Origin: Nitrospirae bacterium RIFCSPLOWO2_02_FULL_62_14
GTDB lineage: Bacteria; Nitrospirota; Nitrospiria; Nitrospirales; Nitrospiraceae
Length of the DNA stretch: 34,230 nucleotides
Direction of reading: 5' to 3'
Assembly: GCA_001805245.1 (NCBI GenBank)
Contig: MHEU01000003.1
Coordinates: 23,979-58,208, forward strand
Part shown: piece by piece, positions 7,351 to 15,128 of the stretch
Layout of the letters: each line of letters begins with the position of its first letter
Numbering within the stretch: position 1 is the stretch's first letter
Notes under the pieces: model-generated
What the model was told of the DNA's origin: nothing
The model's input: the letters and a program-made list of their open reading frames with translations, nothing else
The model's database searches: none
Made by a program: the position numbers and the translations under genes

Positions 7351-7911
7351 TTAATTCAGGCTGGGGTCCGGAGGCATCTGCGCATACATTTCGTAGCGGC
7401 TGCCGAGGGATTGCATGATGTCGGCCCAGATGCGCAGCGGGTCCTTGTCGAACACGATGGACGGATCCGCCGGCAGCGTGATCCAGGAACCGGTCTTCAT
7501 CTCGTTTTCCAGCTGTCCCGGCGCCCAGCCCGAATAGCCCACATAGGCCCGGAAGGCGGCCGTTCCTCCGGGGACGGTCAGCATTTTCTCCAACGCCGCC
7601 ATGTCCCCTCCCATATAGACGCCGTCGAAGACATGGTGGGTGTTGTCCGGCTCCTGCCCCGTCCGCAGCAGAATCAGGACATGGTTGGGCTGCACGGGCC
7701 CGCCCGAGAACAGCATGTGGCGCTGCCCCTCCAGCACGGGAATTTGCGGCAGGGCTTCGGCAATATGGATGGCTGTCGGGCGGTTGACGACGACGCCCAG
7801 CGCGCCCTGCGAGCCGTGCTCGCACAGCAGCACCACCGTCTGGCGGAAATTCGGATCGCGCAACGACGGCGCCGCCACGAGAAAAATTCCCTTTCCGAGC
7901 GTCACATCCAT
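7351..7911 (-). CDS. YqgE/AlgH family protein
   Basis: A 186-residue protein with the family hallmarks: GIFLVAAPSLRDPNFRQTVVLLCEH at the start, GALGVVVNRP, FSGGPVQP, and the late VGYSGWAPGQLENE with GSW. YqgE/AlgH proteins are conserved and cytoplasmic; AlgH was linked to alginate regulation in Pseudomonas, but the molecular role is unknown. Length agrees with the family. It lies 38 bp downstream of the nitrilase gene on the same strand, probably in the same transcript, and ends against the heptamer hairpin shared with uvrA. Confidence 0.9.
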   Translation of the reverse strand: MDVTLGKGIFLVAAPSLRDPNFRQTVVLLCEHGSQGALGVVVNRPTAIHIAEALPQIPVLEGQRHMLFSGGPVQPNHVLILLRTGQEPDNTHHVFDGVYMGGDMAALEKMLTVPGGTAAFRAYVGYSGWAPGQLENEMKTGSWITLPADPSIVFDKDPLRIWADIMQSLGSRYEMYAQMPPDPSLN

Positions 7912-7949
7912 AAATCCATCCTACTGCGTCACGCAGCGTAGCGGCAAGA

Positions 7950-8741
7950 TCACGCCTGGTACAGGGCGGTGCGGCGATCCCGCAGCAAGTCGTTATAGGG
8001 GTTGAGCGACTTGTCGCGGGCTTCCTTCGGATCAATGTCCACGACGGCCAGATCTTCACGATCCTCCGGCGCGCGGTGCGCTATTTTTCCCCGCGGACCG
8101 ACGACCTCGCTCTTGCCGATGAAGGTCAGCCGCTTTTTCCCGCCCCGCTCCTCCGAGCCGATCCGGTTGGCCGTAATGCTGAAGACGTGATTTTCCAGGC
8201 ACCGCGTAACCATGGCATCCGGGCAGTGCGGCAGCACCAGATTGGACGGATGGCAGATGATATCCGCGCCTTTCAGCGCCAGGGTGCGCGCCGATTCCGG
8301 GTAGTACCAGTCGAAACACACCATCACCCCGATTTTTGCCGATCCGATATCCCATACCTGAAACCCCGAGTCGCCCGGCGTGAAGAACTGCGTTTCTTCG
8401 AAGAATAGATGAGCCTTGCGATAGCAGCCGATCACGCCCTTGGGCCCGACGACGACGGCGGAGTTAAAAAACCGGCTTCCGTCCCGCTCGGGCAGTCCCG
8501 CCACGATATGCATGGCACGCTCACGCGCCACGTCGCAGAGACGTTTTGTCGTGGGCCCGTCCGGCACCGGCTCCGCCAGGGCCGCCACCTCGTCTTTGGA
8601 GACAAACTGGTAGCCGGACGCGAACAGCTCCGGCAGGACCATGAGGTCGCAACGAGCCGAGGACAGTTTCTTCGTCACTGTCTCGAGGTTGCGCGCCACG
8701 TCGCCAAAGACCGGATCGAACTGGTAATAGCCGACTTTCAT
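7950..8741 (-). CDS. Carbon-nitrogen hydrolase (nitrilase superfamily)
   Basis: A 263-residue amidase-type hydrolase. The catalytic Glu-Lys-Cys triad is visible as Glu38 (LPELFASGY), Lys109 (YRKAHLF) and Cys142 (VCFDWYYPE). The start at ATG 8741 (MKVGYYQFD) is chosen because GGAAGG lies 6 bases before it; an ATG 15 bases further upstream lacks this. Members cleave C-N bonds in amides such as N-carbamoyl compounds, omega-amides or carbamoylputrescine; the substrate cannot be assigned here. The smbP gene upstream ends in its own terminator, so this gene probably has its own promoter. Confidence 0.88.
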   Translation of the reverse strand: MKVGYYQFDPVFGDVARNLETVTKKLSSARCDLMVLPELFASGYQFVSKDEVAALAEPVPDGPTTKRLCDVARERAMHIVAGLPERDGSRFFNSAVVVGPKGVIGCYRKAHLFFEETQFFTPGDSGFQVWDIGSAKIGVMVCFDWYYPESARTLALKGADIICHPSNLVLPHCPDAMVTRCLENHVFSITANRIGSEERGGKKRLTFIGKSEVVGPRGKIAHRAPEDREDLAVVDIDPKEARDKSLNPYNDLLRDRRTALYQA

Positions 8742-8754
8742 GAAATTCCTTCCC

Positions 8755-8788
8755 AAAAAAAGAACGGGCAGGGTCGCCCCTGCCCGTT
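8755..8788 (-). terminator. Intrinsic terminator of smbP
   Basis: An 11-bp perfect stem (8763-8773 with 8778-8788, loop tcgc) is followed on the minus strand by seven T residues (A-run 8755-8761 on the plus strand). It lies 25 bp after the smbP stop. The T-run ends just before the ribosome binding site of the next gene. Confidence 0.85.
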
Positions 8789-8813
8789 GCTTACCGCTCT
8801 ATCAGAGCGTCTC

Positions 8814-9146
8814 TCACTTCACTTCGGACAGGTGCATCACCGCCGTATCAGCATGCTTGACGATCGCATCGGCATGGCCCTGCTTGCCGTGCGACACGGC
8901 TTCCTCGAGGTGTTTCACCCCTTCATCGAGGTGCGGGCTCTTCACTTCCTTCTGCGCGCCCTTGGCATGCTCCAACGCGCCCTCGGCATGCTTGAGGGCG
9001 ACATCCGCATGGCCCTGCTTGCCATGCTCCACCGCTTCCTTGGCATGGTGGATCGCTTCGTCCACATGCTTGTTGCCGGCCCAGGCAGGTGCGCTCAACA
9101 GCATCACGGCTGCACCGGCGATCACCAATCCCATCAACGTTTTCAT
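8814..9146 (-). CDS. smbP: SmbP-type small His-rich metal-binding protein, periplasmic
   Basis: A 110-residue protein from ATG 9146, with AAGGAGG ahead of it. The frame stays open far upstream, but only this start gives a signal peptide (MKTLMGLVIAGAAVMLLSAP, cut after AWA). The mature part of about 87 residues has 13 His, no Cys, and two similar halves of amphipathic helix: HVDEAIHHAKEAVEHGKQGH and HLDEGVKHLEEAVSHGKQGH. This matches SmbP of Nitrosomonas europaea, a periplasmic protein that binds Cu(II) and other divalent metals. It probably buffers copper or nickel in the periplasm, which would suit an organism rich in metalloenzymes. A dedicated promoter and terminator make it a single-gene unit. 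Confidence 0.9.
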   Translation of the reverse strand: MKTLMGLVIAGAAVMLLSAPAWAGNKHVDEAIHHAKEAVEHGKQGHADVALKHAEGALEHAKGAQKEVKSPHLDEGVKHLEEAVSHGKQGHADAIVKHADTAVMHLSEVK

Positions 9147-9218
9147 GCTTGGCCTCCTTGGTAAATGACTGCCGACGTTTTCGTCTCTGTTACGAATGCG
9201 CGGTCGAATTGGATGTGT

Positions 9219-9247
9219 GACCTTATCATGCGACCCGGGAGGGGTCA
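9219..9247 (-). promoter_or_regulatory. Promoter of smbP
   Basis: On the minus strand: TTGACC (9247-9242), a 17-bp spacer and TAAGGT (9224-9219). The -35 box overlaps the last codons of the rhodanese gene. The leader is about 65 nt. Confidence 0.65.
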
Positions 9248-10120
9248 AGACGGCTTCCCCTCCTCGGAACCCACGATTTTGTGCAGCAATTTCGCGTCCT
9301 TCTCGACCGGCGCGGCAAAATCGCGGCTCCATTCCCACCAGGACCCGGGATAGTTCCTGACTTTTTGATAGCCGGCCAGTTTCAGCACGACATAGAGCCA
9401 GGCCGAGCGCACACCTCCCGTGCAATAGCAGACGACTTCATGGCTGGGATGCAGCCCCTTGTCATCGAGCCCCGCGCGGATCTTTTCGAGATCCTTGACC
9501 GTGGCATCCGGGTTCAAAAATGCGTTCCAGGGCACGCTGGCGGCGCCCGGAACGTGCCCCGAGCGGGGAATGCCTGAAATTTCCTTGCCGGCATACTCTT
9601 CCAGGCTGCGGGCATCCGCAATGACCGTCTCCGGATGCGGCCGCTTCACGATTTTCTTCAGCTCGTCCTTCTCGATGATCACATCGGAGTTCACAGCCGC
9701 CTTGAAGCTGCCCGGCTTCGGCGTCACGACGCCATGCTCGTACTTGCGGTGTTCGGCCGTCCATTTGACCCAGCCGCCATCCAGGATCTTGAGTCGCGCG
9801 TGGCCGAGGTACTGCAACATCCAGAACATCCGCCCTTCGTCGCCCCAGTTGTCGAACGGATTCGAATAGATCACGACGTCGCTGTCAGGATTGATGCCCA
9901 ACGACTGGATTTTCTGCTCGAGGCGGGACGTGTCCGGATCGAGCAGCCCCTTGGCCGCCGCGTCGGGATCACTGAACTCGTGCCACGTGGCATTCACGGC
10001 GCCCGGGATATGACCCCCGAAGGCATAGGCCGCCTTGCCGCGGACGTCGATAATGACCAGCCCCTCGCGCCCGAGGTTCTGGTCCAGCGTCGCCGTATCG
10101 ATGAGCATCGGATGGATCAT
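9245..10120 (-). CDS. Tandem-domain rhodanese (thiosulfate/3-mercaptopyruvate sulfurtransferase type)
   Basis: 291 residues with two rhodanese domains. The N-terminal domain (residues 1-125; VIIDVRGKAAYAFGGHIPGA, DGGWVKW) has SNPFDNW where the catalytic loop would be, so it lacks the active Cys. The C-terminal domain carries the loop CYCTGGVRS with catalytic Cys233. Such enzymes move sulfane sulfur from thiosulfate or mercaptopyruvate to cyanide or thiols. No signal peptide is seen, so it is probably cytoplasmic. It begins 21 bp after the pentaheme cytochrome gene on the same strand and is likely co-transcribed with it. AGGGAGA precedes the ATG. Confidence 0.9.
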   Translation of the reverse strand: MIHPMLIDTATLDQNLGREGLVIIDVRGKAAYAFGGHIPGAVNATWHEFSDPDAAAKGLLDPDTSRLEQKIQSLGINPDSDVVIYSNPFDNWGDEGRMFWMLQYLGHARLKILDGGWVKWTAEHRKYEHGVVTPKPGSFKAAVNSDVIIEKDELKKIVKRPHPETVIADARSLEEYAGKEISGIPRSGHVPGAASVPWNAFLNPDATVKDLEKIRAGLDDKGLHPSHEVVCYCTGGVRSAWLYVVLKLAGYQKVRNYPGSWWEWSRDFAAPVEKDAKLLHKIVGSEEGKPS

Positions 10121-10141
10121 AAGATTGTGGTTCTCCCTGGT

Positions 10142-11443
10142 TCAGCCTGCTTTGTACCGGTTTTTTTTCGCCCCGTCCACTGCACAGGTCTGCGTCGGAT
10201 CGTAGGCCGCCCGGTCGACCGCGGCCCTCAGTTCGTTGGAGAGAGGAAACGCCCGCTCGTAGATCGTGAACCGGTAGGGATCGTCGGCCGTCAGGCCGTA
10301 TGTGGTCTGCAACATCTCGTGCTGGTCGTCCGTCAGGATGTGATACCGCACGAGGGTCTTGAGCGTGAGTCCCGCCGATTGTTCAGGCATGCGATAATTA
10401 AATTTATACTCGCGGCTGGCCAGCGGCAGGAGACGATTGTCGTAGACCTCCACGACGACCGGCTGCCAGAGGATCCACCGGCCCATCGTATCCGTCTGGT
10501 GCGAGAGCACGCGCCCGTCCTTGTCCTGCACGAGAAATTCGACGGTGAAATGCCGGTCCGGGTCTCCGGTGGGAATCTTGTGTCCCGCCCCCGCGTTGAT
10601 CAACGTCGCGGTAAACGTCACGCGCTCGCCCGGTTTGGGCGCCGGGGGATCGGCCTGCACGCGCACCGCCACCGCCTGCCTGATCATGTCCGGATCGTGT
10701 CCGCCGCGCCAGAAATGGCGGCGCCCCTGACGGACCGGCCCGCCGCGCGCCATCGGCCGTTCAACTTCGGGCATGTGGCAGTTCTGGCAGATAAAGCCGC
10801 GCTCCTGCATGAAATACTTGCCTTCGTACTCGGCGTAGGTCCCGCAGGGGCCGGCATTATAAAATTGCGCGGGCCCCGACACGACGTTATGGCACCGGTA
10901 ACAGACCTGCGCGGTCCGGAACGTCGGATCGAACTTCGTCGGATGCGGCGCGGCGGAATCGTCGAACGGCCCGTAGATCACCCCGTCACGCACATGGCAG
11001 GCGGCGCAGGTGATGGATTCCTTCTGATAGGCCGGATCGTAGCGGGGGTTCGGCTCCTGCACGGCCTTCTCCACCCGCCCGCGCGGAATCTCCTTAATCA
11101 CCGTCGGCTGCTGATTTTCCAGCGGCGCGTGGCAGTTCAGGCAGACCCAGATATTGTGGTCCTTTTTCCAATAGGCCTGGAAGAACGGATCCTCGAAGGC
11201 TTTTGAATGGATGCTGGTTTTCCATTCGTCGTAGATCTCGCGGTGGCAGGTCCCGCAGGACTCCGCCTTGAGGCTGTCGAGGCCGGCCGGAATGTTCTGA
11301 TAGGGGATCGCGTGCGCGTAGTCCGAGCGCAGGCCGAAAATCACAACCGGCTTGACCTCTGTGTAATAAAGATAAACCAGGCCCGCGAGGATCAGACCGC
11401 CAAAGGCAATTTTCCATGCTCGTTGCATACGGCTTGCGCTCAC
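10142..11443 (-). CDS. Membrane-anchored pentaheme c-type cytochrome (cytochrome c554-like)
   Basis: A 433-residue protein with one N-terminal membrane anchor (about residues 10-27) and five CXXCH heme-c sites: CGTCH 63, CLNCH 101, CAACH 146, CYRCH 181 and CQNCH 219. The second half has no heme site and reads as a beta-sandwich (VTFTATLINAGAGHKIPTGD, HFTVEFLVQDKDGRVL). The same plan recurs in the cytochromes at 27171-28424 and 28735-30033. It should carry electrons on the periplasmic face of the membrane; the partner is not known. GTG 11443 gives the longest form; ATG 11428 is also possible. It lies in the hdaC-cytochrome-rhodanese direction, about 90 bp after hdaC. Confidence 0.9.
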   Translation of the reverse strand: MSASRMQRAWKIAFGGLILAGLVYLYYTEVKPVVIFGLRSDYAHAIPYQNIPAGLDSLKAESCGTCHREIYDEWKTSIHSKAFEDPFFQAYWKKDHNIWVCLNCHAPLENQQPTVIKEIPRGRVEKAVQEPNPRYDPAYQKESITCAACHVRDGVIYGPFDDSAAPHPTKFDPTFRTAQVCYRCHNVVSGPAQFYNAGPCGTYAEYEGKYFMQERGFICQNCHMPEVERPMARGGPVRQGRRHFWRGGHDPDMIRQAVAVRVQADPPAPKPGERVTFTATLINAGAGHKIPTGDPDRHFTVEFLVQDKDGRVLSHQTDTMGRWILWQPVVVEVYDNRLLPLASREYKFNYRMPEQSAGLTLKTLVRYHILTDDQHEMLQTTYGLTADDPYRFTIYERAFPLSNELRAAVDRAAYDPTQTCAVDGAKKNRYKAG

Positions 11444-11520
11444 ACGCTCGTGCTGACAAGCTTACATGCTGACAGGCGACACGGCTCCGTCCACTTGCGC
11501 CTTGTCAGCTTGTCAACGTC
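11438..11520. repeat. Octamer-repeat hairpin between hdaC and the cytochrome gene
   Basis: Consecutive units of mostly 8 bp begin with gc: gctcacac, gctcgt, gctgacaa, gcttacat, gctgacag, gcgacacg, gctccgtc (11438-11491). An inverted arm follows, with agcttgtca at 11507-11515 pairing perfectly with tgacaagct at 11454-11462. The left end overlaps the first codons of the cytochrome gene. Confidence 0.6.
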
Positions 11521-11532
11521 TTTGTCCGGCGC

Positions 11533-12477
11533 TCATGCTTCCAGAAGCGCCATCACATGCCGTTCGACCGAAGCCGACAGGGCCTGGAGATTGTAGCCGC
11601 CCTCAAGCGACGACAGGATGCGGCCCTTGCCATGGCGGCGCGCGATCCCCGCCACAATCCGGGTCAGCTCGGCATATCCGTTTTCCGTCAGGCCCATGCT
11701 CGCCAGCGGATCGTCGCGGTGCGCGTCGAAACCCGCCGAAATGATGACGACGTCCGGCTTGAACGAATCCGCGGCCGGCACCAGCACTTTTTGAAAGACC
11801 GCCAGATAGTCCTCGTCGCCTTCGCCGGCCTCCATCGGCACGTTGATCGTCGCGCCTTCGCCCTTTCCGCTTCCGCGCTCCGACGCTCCCCCGGTCCCCG
11901 GGTAATGCGGATACTGATGCGTGCTGAAAAACAGCACGGACGGATCGTCGTAAAACGAATGCTGCGTGCCGTTGCCGTGATGGACGTCCCAATCCACGAT
12001 CAGTACGCGAGCGAGGCCGTGTTTGCGCTGAAGATACCGGGCCGCGATCGCGACATTATTGAACAGGCAGAACCCCATCGCGCGATTGTGCTCCGCATGG
12101 TGCCCCGGCGGGCGGACGGCGCAGAACGCGCTGTCCACGCGGCCGGCCATGACGGCATCCGCCGCGGCCAGGACGCCGCCGGCCGCCAGATAGGCGGCCG
12201 GCAGGGAGCCGGACGACATGGAAGTATCGGCATCCAGCATGACCCGGCCGCTTGCCGGCGCATGCCGCTTCAACGCCGCCACGTAGGACGGTTCGTGCAC
12301 CAGGGTAATCCACTCATCCGCCGCCGGAACCGGGTCGATCCGGATCAACCGGGACATGACCCCGCCCTGTTCCAGCCGCGCAACGATCGCTCGCAGCCGC
12401 TCCGGCGACTCCGGATGGCCGGCTCCCATGTCGTGTTTCAGATAGTCGGGATGATAGACGAAACCGGTCTTGGCCAT
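11533..12477 (-). CDS. Histone deacetylase family protein (acetoin utilization/acetylpolyamine amidohydrolase-like)
   Basis: A 314-residue zinc-dependent deacetylase of the arginase/HDAC fold. Visible motifs are GHPESPERL near the start, RPPGHHAE (His126-His127, the general base pair), VDWDVHHGNGT (Asp164 and His166 as zinc ligands), STHQYPHYPGTG, and SAGFDAHRDD with the third zinc ligand, then LEGGYN. Bacterial members remove acetyl groups from polyamines, lysines or other small amides; the substrate here is open. The length is typical for bacterial AcuC/AphA-type proteins. A heptamer repeat array lies in its probable 5' leader. Confidence 0.92.
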   Translation of the reverse strand: MAKTGFVYHPDYLKHDMGAGHPESPERLRAIVARLEQGGVMSRLIRIDPVPAADEWITLVHEPSYVAALKRHAPASGRVMLDADTSMSSGSLPAAYLAAGGVLAAADAVMAGRVDSAFCAVRPPGHHAEHNRAMGFCLFNNVAIAARYLQRKHGLARVLIVDWDVHHGNGTQHSFYDDPSVLFFSTHQYPHYPGTGGASERGSGKGEGATINVPMEAGEGDEDYLAVFQKVLVPAADSFKPDVVIISAGFDAHRDDPLASMGLTENGYAELTRIVAGIARRHGKGRILSSLEGGYNLQALSASVERHVMALLEA

Positions 12478-12485
12478 ATAACCCT

Positions 12486-12552
12486 AAGAGCGAATGGCGT
12501 ATAGCCTACAGCTCGAAACTCTCCGCTATCAGCCATATGCTATATGCTCTTC
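12486..12552. repeat. Array of nine heptamers forming a hairpin in the hdaC/TPR divergent region
   Basis: Nine consecutive 7-bp units run from 12490: gcgaatg, gcgtata, gcctaca, gctcgaa, actctcc, gctatca, gccatat, gctatat, gctcttc. The outermost aagagc (12486-12491) pairs with gctctt (12546-12551). Eight of nine units start with gc. It belongs to the same family as 7267-7347, sharing gctatca, gccata and gctcttc. Confidence 0.75.
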
Positions 12553-12567
12553 GCCTTCGCAGCGCGC

Positions 12568-12597
12568 ATCGTAGCATGGCCCAAACGCGATAGACAA
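12568..12597 (-). promoter_or_regulatory. Putative promoter of the histone-deacetylase-family gene
   Basis: On the minus strand: TTGTCT (12597-12592), an 18-bp spacer and TACGAT (12573-12568) with TGC before it. The transcript would begin near 12561 and carry the heptamer hairpin in its leader of about 80 nt. Confidence 0.45.
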
Positions 12598-12610
12598 TCC
12601 GACGAAAACC

Positions 12611-12943
12611 GTGTTACGGTTTCGCACCGTGGCGAATTCAAAAATTGAACCGCTCAAAAAACTGCTGGCGATGGATCCGAACGACGAGGTGGCCTGGTTC
12701 GGGCTGGGAAAGGCCTATCAGGGAGACGGAAGCTTTCAGGACGCGGCCTCGGCCCTGGACCGCTGCATCGCGGTCAAGCCGACCTACTCGGCCGCCTACT
12801 TCGCCCTGGCCGAGTCGCTGAAACAGCTGGGACAGACCGACCGCTGCCGGCAGATCTGCGATCAGGGCATCGAGGTCTCGACCAGGAACGGCGACGCGAT
12901 GGTGACGAAGAATCTGCAGGCGCTGAAACAAAGCCTGGGATAA
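12611..12943 (+). CDS. Small TPR-repeat protein
   Basis: Up to 110 residues from GTG 12611; GTG 12629 (VANSKIEP...) is an alternative start that fits family-like N-termini better. It contains about two and a half tetratricopeptide repeats: PNDEVAWFGLGKAYQGDGSF, AASALDRCIAVKPTYSAAYFALAESLKQLGQ, then RCRQICDQGIEVS. There is no signal peptide or membrane segment, so it is probably a cytoplasmic protein-protein adaptor. It is divergent from hdaC and convergent with the following orphan gene. The partner is unknown. Confidence 0.75.
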   Translation: MLRFRTVANSKIEPLKKLLAMDPNDEVAWFGLGKAYQGDGSFQDAASALDRCIAVKPTYSAAYFALAESLKQLGQTDRCRQICDQGIEVSTRNGDAMVTKNLQALKQSLG

Positions 12944-12966
12944 CGCGGCTTTTTATTCCGTTTCTC

Positions 12967-13269
12967 TCAGTCCGGCTTCTGCTGCCGCTCAGGATGTTCC
13001 CGCATCAGCGCGTCATACAATTCATCCAGCCACCGGCCGGCGCACCCCAGCACTTCGCGCACCAGCGGCTCGGGCTGGCCCGTTTTCGCCATCGTCCACC
13101 GGCAGACGTATTCCAGCAGCGTCGGCCGGTCGAATTGCGTGGACGACGTGGCGGCCATGGCCGACAGTTCGGCAAAACCGGTCGTGATGATCTGCGCGAC
13201 CGTGTCGCGCCCGTACGAGGTGCTGGCGACGACATACTGGACGGCCCGGTTGATTTCCTGGTCGGTCAT
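12967..13269 (-). CDS. Hypothetical protein, probably translated from a leaderless mRNA
   Basis: 100 residues from ATG 13269 (MTDQEINRAVQYVVASTSYG). The open frame extends 33 bases further, but a perfect TATAAT lies exactly 7 nt before this ATG, which supports this start on an mRNA with essentially no leader. It is predicted mostly helical and soluble, with one Cys pair spread over the chain and an RPTLLEYVCRWTMAKTG segment. No domain was recognised. It lies back to back with the oligopeptidase gene and converges on the small TPR gene. Confidence 0.65.
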   Translation of the reverse strand: MTDQEINRAVQYVVASTSYGRDTVAQIITTGFAELSAMAATSSTQFDRPTLLEYVCRWTMAKTGQPEPLVREVLGCAGRWLDELYDALMREHPERQQKPD

Positions 13270-13276
13270 GGCTCTC

Positions 13277-13306
13277 ATTATAGAACAGGCTGGCCTGTCC
13301 ACCGAA
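13277..13306 (-). promoter_or_regulatory. Promoter with consensus -10, seven bases before an ATG
   Basis: The minus-strand TATAAT (13282-13277) is a consensus -10. A weak -35 (TTCGGT, 13306-13301) lies 18 bp upstream. The 7 nt between the -10 and ATG 13269 place the transcript start at or next to the start codon. Confidence 0.55.
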
Positions 13307-13322
13307 ACGCCCCGGGAATGGT

Positions 13323-15122
13323 ATGATGGCTTCGCCTATGCCTAAGAACACCCGCACGACCGCAGTCGTTCCGTCCGAATGGGACCTGTCCGGTCTGCTG
13401 CACCATCCCGCCCAGGATTCCGAGCATCTCCTCAAACACCTGGACCAGCAGGTCTCGCAGGTCGAAGTCAGGCGCCCGGCGCTCGCACCCGCGATGACGG
13501 TCGAGGGATTCCAGGAAATCCTCCGGCTCCTCGAGGAGATTGCGTCCCTCTCCTCGAAGCTCAGCGCCTATGCCTATTTGTGGTTCTCCGAGAACACGAA
13601 ACGGCCGGAGGCGCGGGCGTTCAAAACCAGGGTCGAAGAGCGGCTGGCGGCGCTCCAGAACCGAATCCTCTTTTTTGATCTCTGGTGGCAGACGGTGGAT
13701 GCGGCCAACGCCGCCCGCCTGCTCGACGCGTCCGGCGATCTCCGCTACCACCTGGAGACGATCCGCCGGTTCAAGCCGCACACGCTCTCCGAGCCCGAGG
13801 AAAAGCTCATCAACCTCAAGAACACCACCGGGCGCAGCGCCGTCAACACGCTCTATGATCTGTTAACCAACAGCCTGACCTTCACGCTGACAGTTGACGG
13901 CAAACGGAAAACCCTGACGCGCGAACAGCTTTCGATCTACATCCGAAGCCCGAAGGCCCGCGTGCGGGAAGCCGCCTACAAGGAATTGCACCGGGTCTTC
14001 GGCGGGCAGCAGGACATGATCGGCGAGATGTACTCCACGCTCGTCAGCGACTGGAAGAACGAAAACCTCACCCTGCGGAAGTTCTCCGAGCCGGTGGCGG
14101 CCCGCAACCTCAGCAACGACGTGCCGGACGAGGCCGTGACCGCGCTGCTGGCGGCCTGCACGCAGAACGCCGGCGTGTTCCAGGAGTATTTCCGATTGAA
14201 GGGACGCTTCTGCGGGATCAAGCCGATGAACCGGTACCATCTTTACGCGCCGCATCCGGCCGACCGCGGACAGTACCGCTATCAGGATGCCGTGCGCATG
14301 GTGCTCGACGCCTACCGGGGATTTTCACCGTCGCTGGCCGATCTGGTCCGGCGCGTGATCGACGAGCGGCATCTGGACGCGCGCATGAGGCCCGGCAAGC
14401 TCAGCGGCGCCTACTGCTACAGCGTCGTGCCGGGACTCACGCCCTACGTGCTGCTCAACTACACCGGGGAGGCGCGGGACGTCGCCACGCTGGCACACGA
14501 GCTGGGACACGCGGTGCACGGCATGCTGGCGGCCGGACATTCCATCTTCACGTTTCACGCCACCCTGCCGCTGGCCGAGACGGCGTCGGTGTTCGGCGAG
14601 CGCATTCTCTCCGATGCGCTCATGGCGCAGGAGACCAGGAAGTCGGTCAAGCAGGGGCTGCTGATCAGCCAGCTCGACGACATCTATGCCACCGTCATCC
14701 GGCAGGCCTACTTCGTGCTGTTCGAGAAGACCGCGCACGAGATGATCGCCAGGGGCGCCACGGCCAAGGACCTCAGCGCCGTGTACCTCGACACGCTGCG
14801 CCAGCAGTTCGGCAGGGCCGTGCCGGTGCCGGACGAGTTCCGTTGGGAATGGCTGAGCATCCCCCACATCTTCGGAAGCCCGTTTTATTGTTACGCGTAC
14901 AGCTTCGGGAATCTTCTGGTGCTGGCGCTCTACCAGCAATACCGGCGGCAGGGCCAGGCCTTCGTGCCCAAGTATCTGAACCTGCTGGCGACCGGCGGCT
15001 CGAAAAGCCCGGAGGCGATCCTGGCGGAGGTCGGCGTGGATATCCGGTCGGCTTTGTTCTGGCAGGCAGGGTTTGATACGATCGCGGAAATAGTGTCAGA
15101 GCTGGAACGAACGGCGGATTAA
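13323..15122 (+). CDS. pepF: M3-family oligoendopeptidase (PepF-like)
   Basis: A 599-residue cytoplasmic zinc metallopeptidase that cuts short peptides. The active site is TLAHELGHAVHG, with zinc ligands His392 and His396 and catalytic Glu393; the third ligand Glu is expected in LPLAETASVFGE. The helical N-terminal half (residues 20-200) and the C-terminal DEFRWEWLSIPHIFGSPFYCYAYSFGNLLVL match the PepF branch of M3. Its length is usual. ATG 13323, 13326 and 13338 are all possible starts. The gene is divergent from the orphan gene at 12967-13269, with only about 50 bp between them. Confidence 0.92.
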   Translation: MMASPMPKNTRTTAVVPSEWDLSGLLHHPAQDSEHLLKHLDQQVSQVEVRRPALAPAMTVEGFQEILRLLEEIASLSSKLSAYAYLWFSENTKRPEARAFKTRVEERLAALQNRILFFDLWWQTVDAANAARLLDASGDLRYHLETIRRFKPHTLSEPEEKLINLKNTTGRSAVNTLYDLLTNSLTFTLTVDGKRKTLTREQLSIYIRSPKARVREAAYKELHRVFGGQQDMIGEMYSTLVSDWKNENLTLRKFSEPVAARNLSNDVPDEAVTALLAACTQNAGVFQEYFRLKGRFCGIKPMNRYHLYAPHPADRGQYRYQDAVRMVLDAYRGFSPSLADLVRRVIDERHLDARMRPGKLSGAYCYSVVPGLTPYVLLNYTGEARDVATLAHELGHAVHGMLAAGHSIFTFHATLPLAETASVFGERILSDALMAQETRKSVKQGLLISQLDDIYATVIRQAYFVLFEKTAHEMIARGATAKDLSAVYLDTLRQQFGRAVPVPDEFRWEWLSIPHIFGSPFYCYAYSFGNLLVLALYQQYRRQGQAFVPKYLNLLATGGSKSPEAILAEVGVDIRSALFWQAGFDTIAEIVSELERTAD

Positions 15123-15128
15123 CTCTTC

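Noticed and set aside
12486-12552. CRISPR-like short repeat array
   Set aside because: Units are 7 bp, contiguous and degenerate, with no spacers of 25-40 bp and no cas genes.
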